A stretch of DNA of 64,000 nt, taken from assembly GCF_018991925.1 (NCBI RefSeq), contig NW_024722158.1, positions 1,192,632 to 1,256,631 of the forward strand, read 5' to 3'. Below, piece by piece: positions 9,384 to 20,160 of this stretch. This DNA is from Homarus americanus (taxonomy: Eukaryota; Arthropoda; Malacostraca; Decapoda; Nephropidae). The notes beneath the pieces are model-generated. The model was not told where the DNA came from and did not search any database. It saw only the letters and a list, made by a program, of their open reading frames with translations. The position numbers and the translations under genes are program-made. How positions within the stretch are numbered: position 1 is the stretch's first letter; every line of letters starts with the position of its first letter.

Positions 9384-10496
9384 ATACTCCCCCTACCCTC
9401 CGGGCGCAGCAGGAAACGTGTTGTATGCAGGGTTTTATCCCACGTGCAAGGCATACCGGTCAGGGGTGTGAGCCACTCGGCCAATATGAGTAACGACTCC
9501 GTCGAGTGACACAAAATCTGTGAGAGAAGCAGGGGAAGGAGGAGGTCTGTAGATATGAGAAGGTGGAATGGCGGGAGGAACAGGCAAGGAATGTGGTACT
9601 TCTCTCGGGGCAGGTGCAAAGTCTCCTGGGGCGCTGGGTGGGATGTCTGGGTCCACAGGGCCGGATGCAGGATCCTCACCAGGAGCAGGTTCAGGAGCAG
9701 TCGGTACCTGAGGAAATGTTGAGGACGAGGTGGTGCTGCAGGCGGCAATAGTGGCCAGACTGGTGAAGGGGGCACAGGCGTGGTTTGCTGGGGGGAATGT
9801 GGTTCTTCTCTGGCGGCAGGTGCAAAGTCCTCAGGGGCGCTGATTAGGATGTCTAGGTCCATAGGGTCAGAAGCAGGATCCTCATCAGGAGCAGTAGGTA
9901 CCTGAGAATGAAAAGAGAGAACACAGAAATGTTGTGGACGAGGTGGTGCTGTAAGCGGCAACGGTGGGCCGACTGGTGCAGGCGTGGCTTGCTGGGGGTA
10001 ATGCTGGGCTGGGGCACCATTGGGTAAGGTGACCGGGTTCACTCGATCGATGCTGACAGTGCCGTGTCCGCCATTGCGATTGATCATCAGGAACTTCGCT
10101 GACCTTTGCAAAAACCAGGAAGGGTCCGTTGTAGGGGCGTTGAAGTGGGTTGCTGTGAGCATTGCGCCTGACGAAAACGTACTCGGCGTTGAGTAGTGCA
10201 GGAGGGATCTGTTCAGGGCGATGGGAAGGCTGGCGTGGGGCAGTAACTTTCAATACACAAACTGCCTGTCGTAGTGTTTGCAGTAGGTTGTGACGGACAG
10301 TAGGAGTGAAGTGGTCAAGGTCAGGAATAAGTGAGAAGTCCCCGGGTAGGCGATGAGGCTCACCTAGAGTGAGATCTGCTGGGCTGCAGTCCATGTCCTC
10401 TTTGTGAGATGTGCGGATGCCAAGGAGCACTGAGGGTAGAGCAACCGTCCAGCTGTAGGGGTCGTCTGTGCCTTGATGGGGTCCTTCAGCTGACAA
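9218..10496 (-). pseudogene. Gypsy pol C-terminal region: integrase C-terminus and Pro-rich tail, frameshifted
   Basis: Two overlapping minus-strand frames (9885-10496 and 9218-10162) share one coding region. The first continues the integrase and ends in RRNAHSNPLQRPYNGPF. The second resumes with SAKFLMINRNGGHGTVSIDR, the usual integrase C-terminal beta-barrel ending of Gypsy elements. A proline-rich tail follows in which a PPAAPPRPQHF-containing module occurs twice. The frame break lies around 10080-10130. The tail overlaps the start of the LTR. Confidence 0.75.
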
Positions 10497-11035
10497 TGAA
10501 ACCGCTCTACCATGCCGTTGAACTGAGGGTGGTAAGCAGTAGTGTGGTGCCTGGTAGTGCCGAGGAACTGCAGGAGACTATGCCAGAGTTGTGATTCAAA
10601 CTGGACTCCTCGGTCGGTGATGAAAGTCGTGGGAGGACCGAAACAGGAGACCCAGCCAGATAGGAAAGCATGGATGGCTGACTCTGCCTTAGCATTAGAC
10701 ATGGCTTCCATCCACCTGGTGAAACGGTCAATGTAAGTGGAGACGTAGGTGTTGCTGCAGGATGCTGGAAGAGGTCCCACGATGTCCAGGTGCACTACCT
10801 GGAAGCGTCCTTTGGGTACAGGAAAGGTTTCTAAGGGAGCCTGTGTGTGTCGATGTATCTTAGAGGACCGGCAGGCCAGGCACTGGGCAGCCCATTTCCG
10901 AGTATCAGCCTTGATGCCGGGCCAGACGACACATTGTGTGAGCAGGCGCTGGGAGGCCCGTATGCCTGGGTGGCTGAGACCATGGATGCGGTCAGTGGCA
11001 GTGGATGTGAGGCACGAACGGTCTAGGCTGCCCAC
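10364..11035 (-). pseudogene. Gypsy/Ty3 integrase
   Basis: A 223-codon segment with the integrase zinc-binding motif (HGLSH ... CLAC, i.e. HX3H and CX2C) followed by the DDE core. Asp is seen in HLDIVGPLP, Asp in FITDRGVQFES and Glu in FNGMVERFH, so all three catalytic residues are present. The product would insert retroelement cDNA into the genome. Upstream and downstream frames are broken, so it is a retrotransposon relic. Order on the minus strand (RT, RNase H, integrase) is that of Gypsy/Ty3 rather than Copia. Confidence 0.9.
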
Positions 11036-11743
11036 AGGACATGTCGCACCACAACTTGATGTTCGTGCCGGGAACGGGGAGTTCTTGGAGGGCGAGACCT
11101 GTATGCTGCAAGGTCTTCATCGTTTTTTTGATCCGCGACAAGCTGTCTGTAATCCATGGGTGGAGATGAGGGAACAATGCTGGATATACAACGAGAGAGG
11201 GTGTCGGTGATCTCGTTGAAGCTGCCCTTGATGTGTTGGATGTTGCTGGTGAACTCCGAGATGTAAGCCAATTGGCAAAGAATGCGAAGTGTGTGTGTGT
11301 GTGTCAGAGGCTGAAGCGAAGGCAGGGATGAGGGGCTTGTGATCAGTGAAGATGGTGAATTGACGGGCCTCGAGGAAGTGCTGGAAATGCTTGACAGCCA
11401 GGTATACGGCCAGGAGTTCTCGATTGAAGGCGCTGTACTTGAGTTGAGGTGGTTGGAGCCGCTGTGAGAAGAAGACAATGGGCATGAGAGTTTCGTTGAT
11501 CTCTTGTTGTAAGACGGCGCCCACGGCAGTAGAAGAAGCGTCTGTTGTGAGAGTGGTCCGGGCGTTGGGGGCAGGGTGAACTAGCAGGGTAAGGCGTGTG
11601 ATGTGCTGCTTGATATTGTTGAATGCTGTAAAAGCCTCTTGAGTCCATGTGAGAGGTTTGTGAAATGTCTTGGGGAGTCCCTTGAGGAGATTGTGGAGAG
11701 GAGCCAGGATGTTAGCAGCCTGGGCAATGAAGCGGTGGTAGTA
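11036..11743 (-). pseudogene. Gypsy RNase H and connection domain, frameshifted
   Basis: Several frames cover this region. RNase H features are TTDASS, an NRELLAVYLAVKHF block and FTDHKPL, giving the D-E-D set. Upstream, LLKGLPKTFHKPLTWT is the RT connection segment. A (TG)n run at 11291-11304 coincides with a loss of frame after FTDHKPL. The downstream DRLSR-type segment (about 11100-11220) is the link to integrase. Confidence 0.8.
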
Positions 11744-12046
11744 CTAGTTGACTAAACCCTGGAATTCTCGGAGCTTCTTCACTGTCTCAGGTTTGGGGAA
11801 CTCTTTGATGGCAGTTACCTTCTGTGGTAAGGGTTGGATGCCGATCGACGAGAATCTGTGGCCGAGGAAGTCAATGGAGGAGGCTCCGAAGACACGCTTG
11901 ACAAGATGAACTTTCATGTTGTTGTTCTGCAGGCGGTGGAGAAGGAGCTGTAGGTGGTGATGATGCTCGGCAGGCGTCGGAGATGCGACGAGAATGTTGT
12001 CTATGTAGACGGTGGCAAAGTCGAGGTCGAGAAGAATGTGGTCCAT
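11744..12046 (-). pseudogene. Gypsy reverse transcriptase, palm/thumb fragment with YIDN
   Basis: A 100-codon segment carrying FATVYIDNILVAS, the RT catalytic box with Asn replacing the second Asp of YxDD. It continues through FLGHRFSSIGIQPLPQK and EFPKPETVKKLREFQGLVN, then an in-frame stop. Fingers, protease and gag are missing: the element ends abruptly at about 12050. Both the motif change and the truncation mean it cannot be active. Confidence 0.85.
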
Positions 12047-12270
12047 GTACAGTAGCTAAAAAAAATTTCTGACAGGGTGGGTACGATGACTTCCGAATTT
12101 ATACGTACAACTCCCGATATCTAGAAAGGGTTGGTATGCGTCTCTTCACCCACCGCCATTCAGTATCCAACACGGGGTGAGTTGGCATATAGGAATAAAA
12201 TAAACGATTAGGTCATTACTATCACGTAGTGTAAGGCGACAACACACATATCCCAATACCTATCATCCGT
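12047..12270. other. Short unassigned interval
   Basis: Between the truncated Gypsy element and a Tigger-like MITE. I see no gene or repeat here. Confidence 0.4.
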
Positions 12271-12605
12271 GGTCCCTCGGTTAACGAACACAATTCGTTC
12301 CAGAAGGTCGTTCGTTAACCGAAAATTTCGTTAACCGAAACCATTGTTTCAATGGGATTTTGGGTAATTGGTTCCAGCTCACCGAAAAGTACATACAAAG
12401 TCAAAATAAATGCAGTAAAGTACACTTACTTTGAGGTGTGTATGTAGCAGGCTCCTGGTTGATGATGATGATGATGATGATGGGAATTAGAAGTGGGGGT
12501 GGAGGAGAAGAGAGAAGAGAAGAAAGTCGGGGTGGAAGAGAAATCACCCCATGCTTCATGCCGTCATTTCACCCATAAAATTTTTAGTTCAACTTAAGTA
12601 ATTCG
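12271..12605 (-). mobile_element. Truncated Tigger-like MITE (CAGTGGTCCCTCGG family)
   Basis: Begins GTGGTCCCTCGGTTAACG and matches the right half of the full element at 15185-15973 in reverse orientation, including the ATGGGATTTTGGGTAATTGG stretch, the (GAT)n run and the purine-rich GGAGGAGAAGAG segment. It stops near 12605 without the second terminal repeat. A (GAT)7 microsatellite (about 12462-12482) has grown inside it. Confidence 0.8.
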
Positions 12606-13395
12606 CCAGACCTGTGTCAACTGAGGGTCATCTTTGAATGTGTAGTAGTTGATTTGAATGTGATTTTTGTCATTGAGTGAGAAGCCACCTCTGGCAACTC
12701 ACGGGTATATAAACCTGAGCTTGAAGGGAGAAGCCCTTCCCGTGATGCTTCTACAAATTGTTCTCAGGTATGTTAACGAGTGTTCCCCGCCGATATAGTC
12801 ATTCAGTTTAACTTAATCAATTGTGTGAATATGAGTGTTCATGTTGTAACAGTGAAATTGTCATTTACCCAGTGTAAGAATTAATATAACGTAAATGTCG
12901 TCTGACGTTGCTAGACGAAAGATTGTTGGTGATTGAGTCATCATCAGCCTTCCCGTGACACTTCTACAAATTGTTCTCAGATCCAGTGTGTGGGCTATTT
13001 GAACATCCCACCGACTGCCCGGAGTCGGTGGATACCTACCAATTTGCTGTAGTGGACGATGTCGCTGATTCGACATGATTAAAACTGCAAGTCCGCCTCG
13101 TGGGCCATGGACCTCAGACGCTCGCCACGTGTCGGACTACAACCGACCACAACAGAGGTCGTCAGTTGTTAGAGATGCCCGTCTTATATCCTAGGACACC
13201 CCGTACAGTTGTATGGTCCACAGTGTTTGTTGTATATGTTTGGGGATAATTAACGGAATATAATTATCCCCTGTTGAGTAGTGAACCCATGGAAATTGTT
13301 GGTATCAGTAATAAGGTGTTGTGTTGTGAGTGCATCCTCCATATGCACTAACAATAGTCTAGTGAAGGTATCAGATGTAAGTTTGTCTTGTAATC
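12606..13395. other. Promoter-like segment with TATATAAA and duplicated 32-bp block
   Basis: TATATAAA at 12706-12713 lies about 30 bp before a CTTCCCGTGA block (12736-12767). The same 32-bp block, with two changes, recurs at 12949-12980. Copy 1 ends CAG followed by GTATGT (donor-like); copy 2 ends TTCTCAG (acceptor-like). No ORF follows. It could be an LTR leader or a decayed promoter; the element class is not identified. Confidence 0.35.
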
Positions 13396-13591
13396 TAATG
13401 TAATGTCATGTATCACCAGTAATGTTGTAAGAAGCGAGAGTACCCACTTGGAATTACAGATAAGTAAAAGCCAAGGAGTTGATCCTTGTAGCTGTGTGTT
13501 AATGTAATGTACCATCCAGTAATGTTGTAAGAAGTAGTGGAACTGCAGATGAGTAAAGCCGAGGAGTTGAACCTTGGAGTTGTATGTTAAT
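13396..13591. repeat. Diverged tandem duplication, about 100 bp x 2
   Basis: Two copies begin TAATGTAATG (13396 and 13500) and share CCAGTAATGTTGTAAGAAG, a GATAAGTAAA/GATGAGTAAA block and AGGAGTTGA. They are 104 and about 92 bp long with indels, so the duplication is old. Confidence 0.85.
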
Positions 13592-13978
13592 GACATCTTT
13601 CACCTAATTTATTTTCATATTAATAAACCATTTCTTAGAGTATATTAGGGGTATTCTTTTCTCCTAGTATTTACCTTTATTTCCGTCCAAGTGACTTGAT
13701 ACTAGAATTACAGTACCCATGTGCCCTAACCCTCGCCATGCTACCAAAGAACTGAGGTTATTGAAGTGACCATGAACTGAAATATTTAGACAGAACAAAT
13801 GAAGGAAATAAGACAAGGAAAGAAGTATGAAATAAGAATATAAGGGAAAGAAGAAAATCTCCGCCCTAAGAGTGGCAGAGAATCCCTGCCCTTATAGTAA
13901 CAGCTGACACTGCTCTACCTGACACTGTTGCCAGCACTCACTGAGGCACTGTTGTTGTCACTACTCAAGAGGGTTGGT

Positions 13979-14142
13979 GCTTACCACAGGATCTGTCTTG
14001 AGCACTTAGTAAATAATATTGCAGTATATTTATCAGAACTTCATAAATATTATTGTGTATAAAATATCTCCATATGCCCTGGTTTATTCATTGATGAGAT
14101 GTCTAAGTACAAAAGTAGCCAAATAGAGCCACCATATGTCAT
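13979..14142 (+). repeat. Dispersed repeat, copy 1
   Basis: GCTTACCACAGGATCTGTCTT through AGTAAATAATATTG and TTATTCATTGATGAG to AAGTAGCCAAAT. The same blocks in the same order and strand occur at 23263-23393. Family unknown; copy 1 has an extra segment of about 30 bp. Confidence 0.7.
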
Positions 14143-14210
14143 TTAATTTTAAAGCAGAAATTAGAAATTATAATGTTATAAGACAATAGTTTAATTGTGC
14201 TGTTTATGTG

Positions 14211-14656
14211 TGTGGGGTATGAGATATTGGTTCACACTCAGGATGGGATGGAGAAAGGAAACTCACAATGTGCTCTCTGTATACATATTGTATTGGATGT
14301 ACAATGCAGCTTGGTGCTGGGAAGTGGCAGTGTGGTTACAAGCGTGATGTATTGAGACCTGGTTGGTGAGGATGCTCAGAGGAGGACCAGCTTGTGGGTC
14401 GCCATGCTCGCCGGTGGGAGCGAGGGCCGCCAGGCAGGAGCGGAGGAGGTGGTGTTACTTGAAGACTGGCTGTAGGTAGAAAGAGAGCTAGGTCACCACG
14501 AGGTCAGGTCTTATATAGCGGAGGTAGGCGTGGCTTAATAGTTGACCTCCGTCGTGTAAGGCGGCGCTGGTTGACCCAGACCACGAGGCATACACTGGGG
14601 AATTTGCGGGGTCGGCTACTCAGCGACAAGCGTTTGTAGGGGAGGAATCCACTACA
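14211..14656 (-). mobile_element. Solo LTR (TGTAGTGGATTCC family), copy 1
   Basis: On the minus strand it starts TGTAGTGGATTCCTCCCC at 14656 and ends CTCATACCCCACA at 14211, with TG...CA termini. It aligns to LTR copies at 45773-46163 and 47348-47755 through the GAACCAATATCTCA end block and GTATACAGAGAGCACATTG region. A TATA box (CTATATAAGACCTG) is visible at about 14510. No internal retroelement coding sequence adjoins it. Flanks TGTG and AGTG differ at one base, so a 4-bp duplication is only suggested. Confidence 0.85.
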
Positions 14657-15182
14657 AGTGTCTTGTCACTTCACCTCTCGCATCGTCACCTCATAGCATT
14701 ATGTTTATTTATTACTGCATTATTTACTTAATTATTACTGTATGTACAGTCTCCTTCACGCGTACATTTACAGGGGCTCGTCGGGTTTTGTGCAGTGTGG
14801 CAGCCCCGTGTAAACATGCCATGGAATGAAATTAAAACAAATATTTGTGGATTGTTTATATGACGAGCCCCTGTAAACACACTAGTGAAGGGGACTGTAA
14901 ATTTAGATTATATTTATGATTGTACTGTAATTATAAGTGTATTATTTTATATGACAACCAAGGCAAAGCTCAAAAATTGAACGAATAATTGAACAAAAAA
15001 AATCGGAAATTGTTGAATCTTGTAAAAACATTCCGAACTCTGTTTCTTCGGATTTTTCAGTAATTTGAGGGGACCAGAGCCGACTTTTTTGTCAACTCAA
15101 CGAGGGTATAGTGTATTTAGGTAATTATGAACTCGGTGTAAGTGGTCACCATGCAATGTTATAGATATGCATAACAACATAG
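14657..15182. other. AT-rich intergenic stretch with possible inverted repeats
   Basis: Contains CCTTCACGCGTACATTTACAGGGGCTCG (in parts) at about 14752-14780 and TGACGAGCCCCTGTAAACACAC near 14862-14884, which are inverted relative to one another. This suggests another small transposon about 130 bp long with TTACAGGGGCTCGTC-type ends. No gene seen. Confidence 0.45.
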
Positions 15183-15184
15183 TA

Positions 15185-15973
15185 CAGTGATCCCTCGGTT
15201 AACGAATTACCTTCCATAAGAATCAACTCGATTAACGAAAAAAATTCGGTTAACGAAATCGTGTCAACATGTTTTCGCCTGCTCACCAGCTGGAGTATTA
15301 GTCCGCCAATACAGTACTCGGTTTTAGGGCTTAAATTCGTTCCCGTTTGAGTAAATATCAAGAAGGTTGTACTATTCAATAATTTTCCAAGTCTTATATT
15401 AAAATTTTTAGTCATTTTAACAATTATTTAACATAATTGAAGTACAGGGCACTAGTTTTTAGTGCACTAAACAGCCACTTGACTCACCCAGAATGGCGTC
15501 AGTTTGTGTCTCTGCTCAGTGGAGGAAGCATCTTGCTTGAGACTCTCTTGAACATAAACTATTTTTACGTTTTTACAGTACAATTATTGGTCATTCTGAA
15601 ATTTATTTTACATATTGACAATGTAAAGTGCAGTGTAGTGTTGATTTAAAGAAAATAATCTTGAATTACACCAAGTGAACTTAAAATTTTATGGGTGAAA
15701 TGACGGCATGAAGCATGGGGTGACTTCTCTTCCACCCCCCACTTCCTTCTCTTCTCCCTTCTCCTCCAGCCCCACTTGTAATTCCCATCATCATCAACCA
15801 GGAGCCTTCTACATGCATACCTCAAAGTAAGTGTACTTTACTGTATTTATTTTTAGTTTGTATGTAATTTTCGGTGAGCTGGAACCAATTACCCAAAATC
15901 CCATTGAAACAATGGTTTCGGTTAACGAACGACTTTCTGGAACGAATTGTGTTCGTTAACCGAGGGACCACTG
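15185..15973. mobile_element. Tigger-like MITE, full length (789 bp)
   Basis: Terminal inverted repeats CAGTGATCCCTCGGTTAACG and CAGTGGTCCCTCGGTTAACG (one mismatch), flanked by TA on both sides (15183-15184, 15974-15975). TA target duplication and the CAGTG.TCCCTCG end are characteristic of Tc1/mariner-superfamily Tigger/pogo elements. It carries no intact transposase. Short ORFs inside (for example 15146-15415 minus) are not genes. Related copies lie at 12271-12605, 16413-17272 and 35474-36130. Confidence 0.9.
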
Positions 15974-16412
15974 TATATAACAATAACTTCGTACACATTT
16001 ATGCTTATTATAGTGTAATTCTCATCCGGTATTGCATATTAAGGCACATGCTTGAAGCCTGGCCAAGAAGTCAGATCTGAAACCTCTTATATTGATGAGC
16101 TGGCTTCGTTCACACAGGCCAGCAAATAGATTCATCTTAGACCTGAGAAGCACCTACAGTATATATTTTTGCCCTCAGAGGTAGATAAAGTCTTAGCTCT
16201 AGATAATTGTTGCAACAATAAAACAAAAACTCCAGTGTGTTTCAGAAAATCCTTGTAACTTGACAGTGTACTGTACTTTACTGTAAATAAAAGATAACCC
16301 AGAGACTTAGTTATTCAAGAACTGACTAAAACATGAGTTGGCAGAGAGTAAAGTATAAAGTAACTTAATGAAACAAAAGCATATAGGTAGCAAAAATGTA
16401 TACCTGTATACA

Positions 16413-17272
16413 CAGCGGTCCCTCCATTAATTAGCGGTTCAATTTACGAGATTTGGGTTAACGAATTAGCTCCCATAAGGATTTTCAGTTCTCTTAACGA
16501 ATACAACTTCTATTAACGACAGCCTTACAAGAAACACGCCTTGGTGGGTGCATCAGCTGGTCGGCCAGTCTGCCAATACAGTAATTGGTTCTATGTTTAC
16601 ATTTGTTTCCAGTGGAGTAAATATCAAGAAAGTTGGTCTCTTGAATATTTTTTAATTTTTTATATTAAAATTATTGGTCATTCTGAAATTTAGTTAACAT
16701 ATTGATAATATAGACAGTACAGGGAACAGTTTTTGTGCGCCCAACAGCTGATCGAATCACCCAACAACGCTTCTCAGTTTAACTTTGTTTACAGTAGAGT
16801 GGACATCCAGTTTGTTGGTCTCTTGAATATTTTTGCATTTTTACATTAAAATTATTGGTCATTCTGAAATTTAGTTAACATATTGATAATATACAGTGCA
16901 GAAATAATGAAACACGAAGAAGTCATTAGAACCAATGCACACTGTAAAGAATATGGCATGTCATCATCTACTGCCTCTACAATCAGCTGTTTGATATGTA
17001 AACAAAGCTGCTGGGAATACGACATACACACCTCAAAGCAAGTTAAAATACAGTATTCTATTATTTTTATTTATTATTGTACAGTACTGTATTTACTTTA
17101 TATTTACTGTTTTGTTAATTCTATTACCGGTATACAGTACTTTGTATGTACCTTTTCTGTGAGTTGGAACTGATTACCCAATATCCCATTGAAATAATAT
17201 TCAGTTAATGAAATTTTCAGTTTGCAACCGACTCTCTGTAACCAATTGTGTTCGTTAATCAAGGGACCACTG
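16413..17272 (+). mobile_element. Tigger-like element, diverged, with transposase HTH remnant
   Basis: Left end CAGCGGTCCCTCC, right end (inverted) CAGTGGTCCCTTG followed by TA. Internally a segment of about 180 bp is duplicated: GTTGGTCTCTTGAATATTTTT through TTAGTTAACATATTGATAAT occurs at about 16634-16708 and 16817-16891. The plus-strand segment 16907-16985 encodes EEVIRT...KEYGMSSSTASTI, resembling the CENP-B/Tigger helix-turn-helix (the usual REYGMSxSTVSTIL). This ties the family to pogo/Tigger transposases. Confidence 0.75.
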
Positions 17273-17654
17273 TATTATCGAAGTATACCTTTACTGTACT
17301 TTTATTATTAGTTGTGAAGAAATCATGAAGATAAAATTTATTTTTGTAACTTCAAAGTTTTCATTTGTAAATTGAATCAAGGGATGTAATTAAAATTTTC
17401 ATAATTCATAATTAGCTAACTGAACCTTCATAAATCAAGGACTGCCTGTACAGCAGCTAACACAATTATCTGTGCATACTTTGTGGGAAACAATATGAGA
17501 CCACGGACGATAAAATTTGGTATACGAGGGCTGTCACTAGTCACACGTAAAATTTCGGACCATATCGACCCCCACCTGCACAGATAGCTGTTTTAGCTAC
17601 TGTACATGTAAAAAAAAAAAAGGCTGGTACATGAATTATTTTTCACATTTAATT

Positions 17655-19986
17655 TTTATTATAATAAAGACTATACATTATATTTCCATACTACAGGTTA
17701 TCACATACCTCACAAATATCTGAAGCACAAATGATCATTTTCATGAGGAATTAAACATGCATACATCCTGTCAATAGTAATATTGACAATATTGCAAACT
17801 TCAATCAAATCGGTACCAATTACACGTTAAATTTTCAACCATTCTCCAAGAGCCATAATAATGCATATACTATATGAGATTATATTCCATACACTCAGTC
17901 GTCCCAACTGCTCAATAGTGTGATAAGGATTATACTTACAATATTGTAATGGAAGGATAAAACACTCTGATATTTCTTATATAAAATACACCTAACCAAC
18001 TGACAACTGTACTTTACAACTATGCAAGATCTTAAAAAAGTGTGCAACTAAAAATCCAATTATACTTTCCACTAAGGTACTGTAATTGCAATACCATTTA
18101 ATAATCCTTAGAGGATGCATAATATATGACAAGAGAGAACACCTCACTGTTTAATTCCATTTAAAAGGATCTTTCCAATGACTTGGTCATAAATACTCCT
18201 AGTTCTGTGCCAGTAGTCACTGCAATGAAAGACACCGGACTACATTTACAGATGAGACTATGTAAATATAAAATGATTACAAACTGAATGAAAGGCAGTA
18301 AATAGAAATGACTGAATATGGCTGTTTAAATAATCCTGAAATTACAACATATCAGACACACACACAACTTGTGAAATCCACTACATTATGCGAGGACTGG
18401 AATTGTGTTAAATTCATATCCATCAAACAAAATCATTTACCTGTCCAGATTAAATAATCACTTGCATGGCACTTGTCTTTCTTTAAGTACCCTATCTACG
18501 ACACTCCTCTGGGTGGCTTCCTATGACATGGCTACAGCAGAAGAGCCTTCACTACATACCTCCTAAACTATTTTATTTCCCTTCTCATTAAACAAATTGT
18601 TCTATCTTTGCCTCCTCCACACAGTCACTAACCTCCCCCCCCCCCTACATGTTCTTTGTCATCTTTTCTGCCTGCATCCTTTTCATATGTCCATACCACC
18701 TCAGCAAACCTCTTTCTCCATTCCACAATTTACACGTTCCGTACCTCCAAATTTACGGCCCCTCCCTCGGTTATATTACCCAACTCTCTCTCCTCACCTT
18801 TTCTTGCATATTGTTCTCTTATTTCTCTCCATCACACCACTCATACTTAACATCACACACATCTTTAACCTCCTCCAGTATTCCCTTCTTTACCACGACT
18901 ACATTTTACTGTATATTATATGAATATTAAGAATAGTACATTATCTATGATTAACTGCAAGTCAAAGCTAATTGTTTGTGGGCATCATCAGCAGGTATGA
19001 GAACAGCGGTCATCAATCACCTTTCATCATGTAAAGCACTTAATGTTGTAGCATTAACCCTATGATGGGGTGTTCATTAAGCTAGTATACTTTATGGCAT
19101 TTGTGGTGTGATTTTACCATAATTATTACTATATTTTAAAAGTAACACGATACACCATCAGCATGTACTGACCGAGCATTAATGTTGCTACATGGCCCTG
19201 GATTCCCAATGATGCAACTGTTACTGTACACAGTACCACCAAGTGTTCTGCACCCTTATATACATTCAGTGAAGGAGTAAGATGGTCTCTGTTCACCTTG
19301 TGTGGCAGGTTAAAATTTTTAAGGTAAGAGTAATGCTCAATAAGTAACCAAACCCAAAAAATGCAAAGGAAATACATTATCTGTTCATAAAAACAAACAA
19401 TAGGGAAACCAAATCCATGTGATTCTTAATGCTCGGTCAGTGGGAATATGTGTAGAGGTATGCTGAGAGAAGCTGTGTATGATATGAATGAAGGATGTGT
19501 AAGGCAGTACCTGTACTGATTAAAAATAAACTAGGACACAGCAGTCACTCACCATTCTACTATAATATATCTCTTCTTGACCAGACAATTTGATTACATA
19601 TAATGAAATAAAAATGTTCTGGGAAGAAAACATAATAAACACTATCAATAATTATATTTAAGTAATTTTTGTAAATGTATACCAACTTTATGGACACCCA
19701 AATCACTTGGTCATACCAGGAATTAGTATACTGCAAACATTAAACAGATAAACCATATTTAAATTGCATAAAATGTATCCCATAAAATGAAAGGTTTCTG
19801 CACCCATCCTACTGTTTCCTTTACAATCATAGCAAAATATATGAAGACAAAGAGTCCTACAGTTCCTTATGTTTTAAACAATGCCCATGCATTTTGGTCC
19901 ATCGCCCCCTTTAATGAGCAGTTTACTGCTCCTTCTGGCCAATAAAACTGCAGTTGTTTTAAGTCATTAGAGCTGAAGGTACACTT
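17655..19986 (-). other. SDCBP: Probable 3'UTR and downstream region of syntenin
   Basis: AT-rich sequence immediately after the syntenin stop codon on the minus strand, with no competing gene. Candidate AATAAA signals (minus) lie at 18574-18579 and 17655-17660, and the true 3' end cannot be chosen from sequence alone. A pyrimidine-rich block at about 18580-18900 yields overlapping plus-strand ORFs with no domains. Confidence 0.4.
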
Positions 19987-20160
19987 TTACAGGTCAGGGA
20001 CTGAATGATCCATAAACTTTACAAGAGAGCTTGCCATGTGCTTCATCATGTGTTTGTAAACAAAGGACGGCATTATGGTGACAGTGGCCACTTGTCCACA
20101 CTCGTTGATGATGGCGGATATATCCTTATCCTTCACCCCAACGACATTCTGCCCGTTAAT
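19987..20160 (-). CDS. SDCBP: Syntenin coding exon 8 (codons 258-314 and stop)
   Basis: Acceptor TTTTGTAG, then [17 protein letters not shown], the end of PDZ2, and the conserved C-terminal tail finishing FMDHSVPDL followed by TAA at 19987-19989. Confidence 0.97.
   Translation of the reverse strand: MNGQNVVGVKDKDISAIINECGQVATVTIMPSFVYKHMMKHMASSLVKFMDHSVPDL

Noticed and set aside
15146..15415. 89-codon minus-strand ORF
   Set aside because: Lies across the end of a Tigger-like MITE and contains its terminal repeat. No transposase similarity in that frame.
18597..18930. Three overlapping plus-strand ORFs of 64-108 codons
   Set aside because: Pyrimidine-rich low-complexity sequence opens several frames at once. 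It lies in the region downstream of the syntenin stop.
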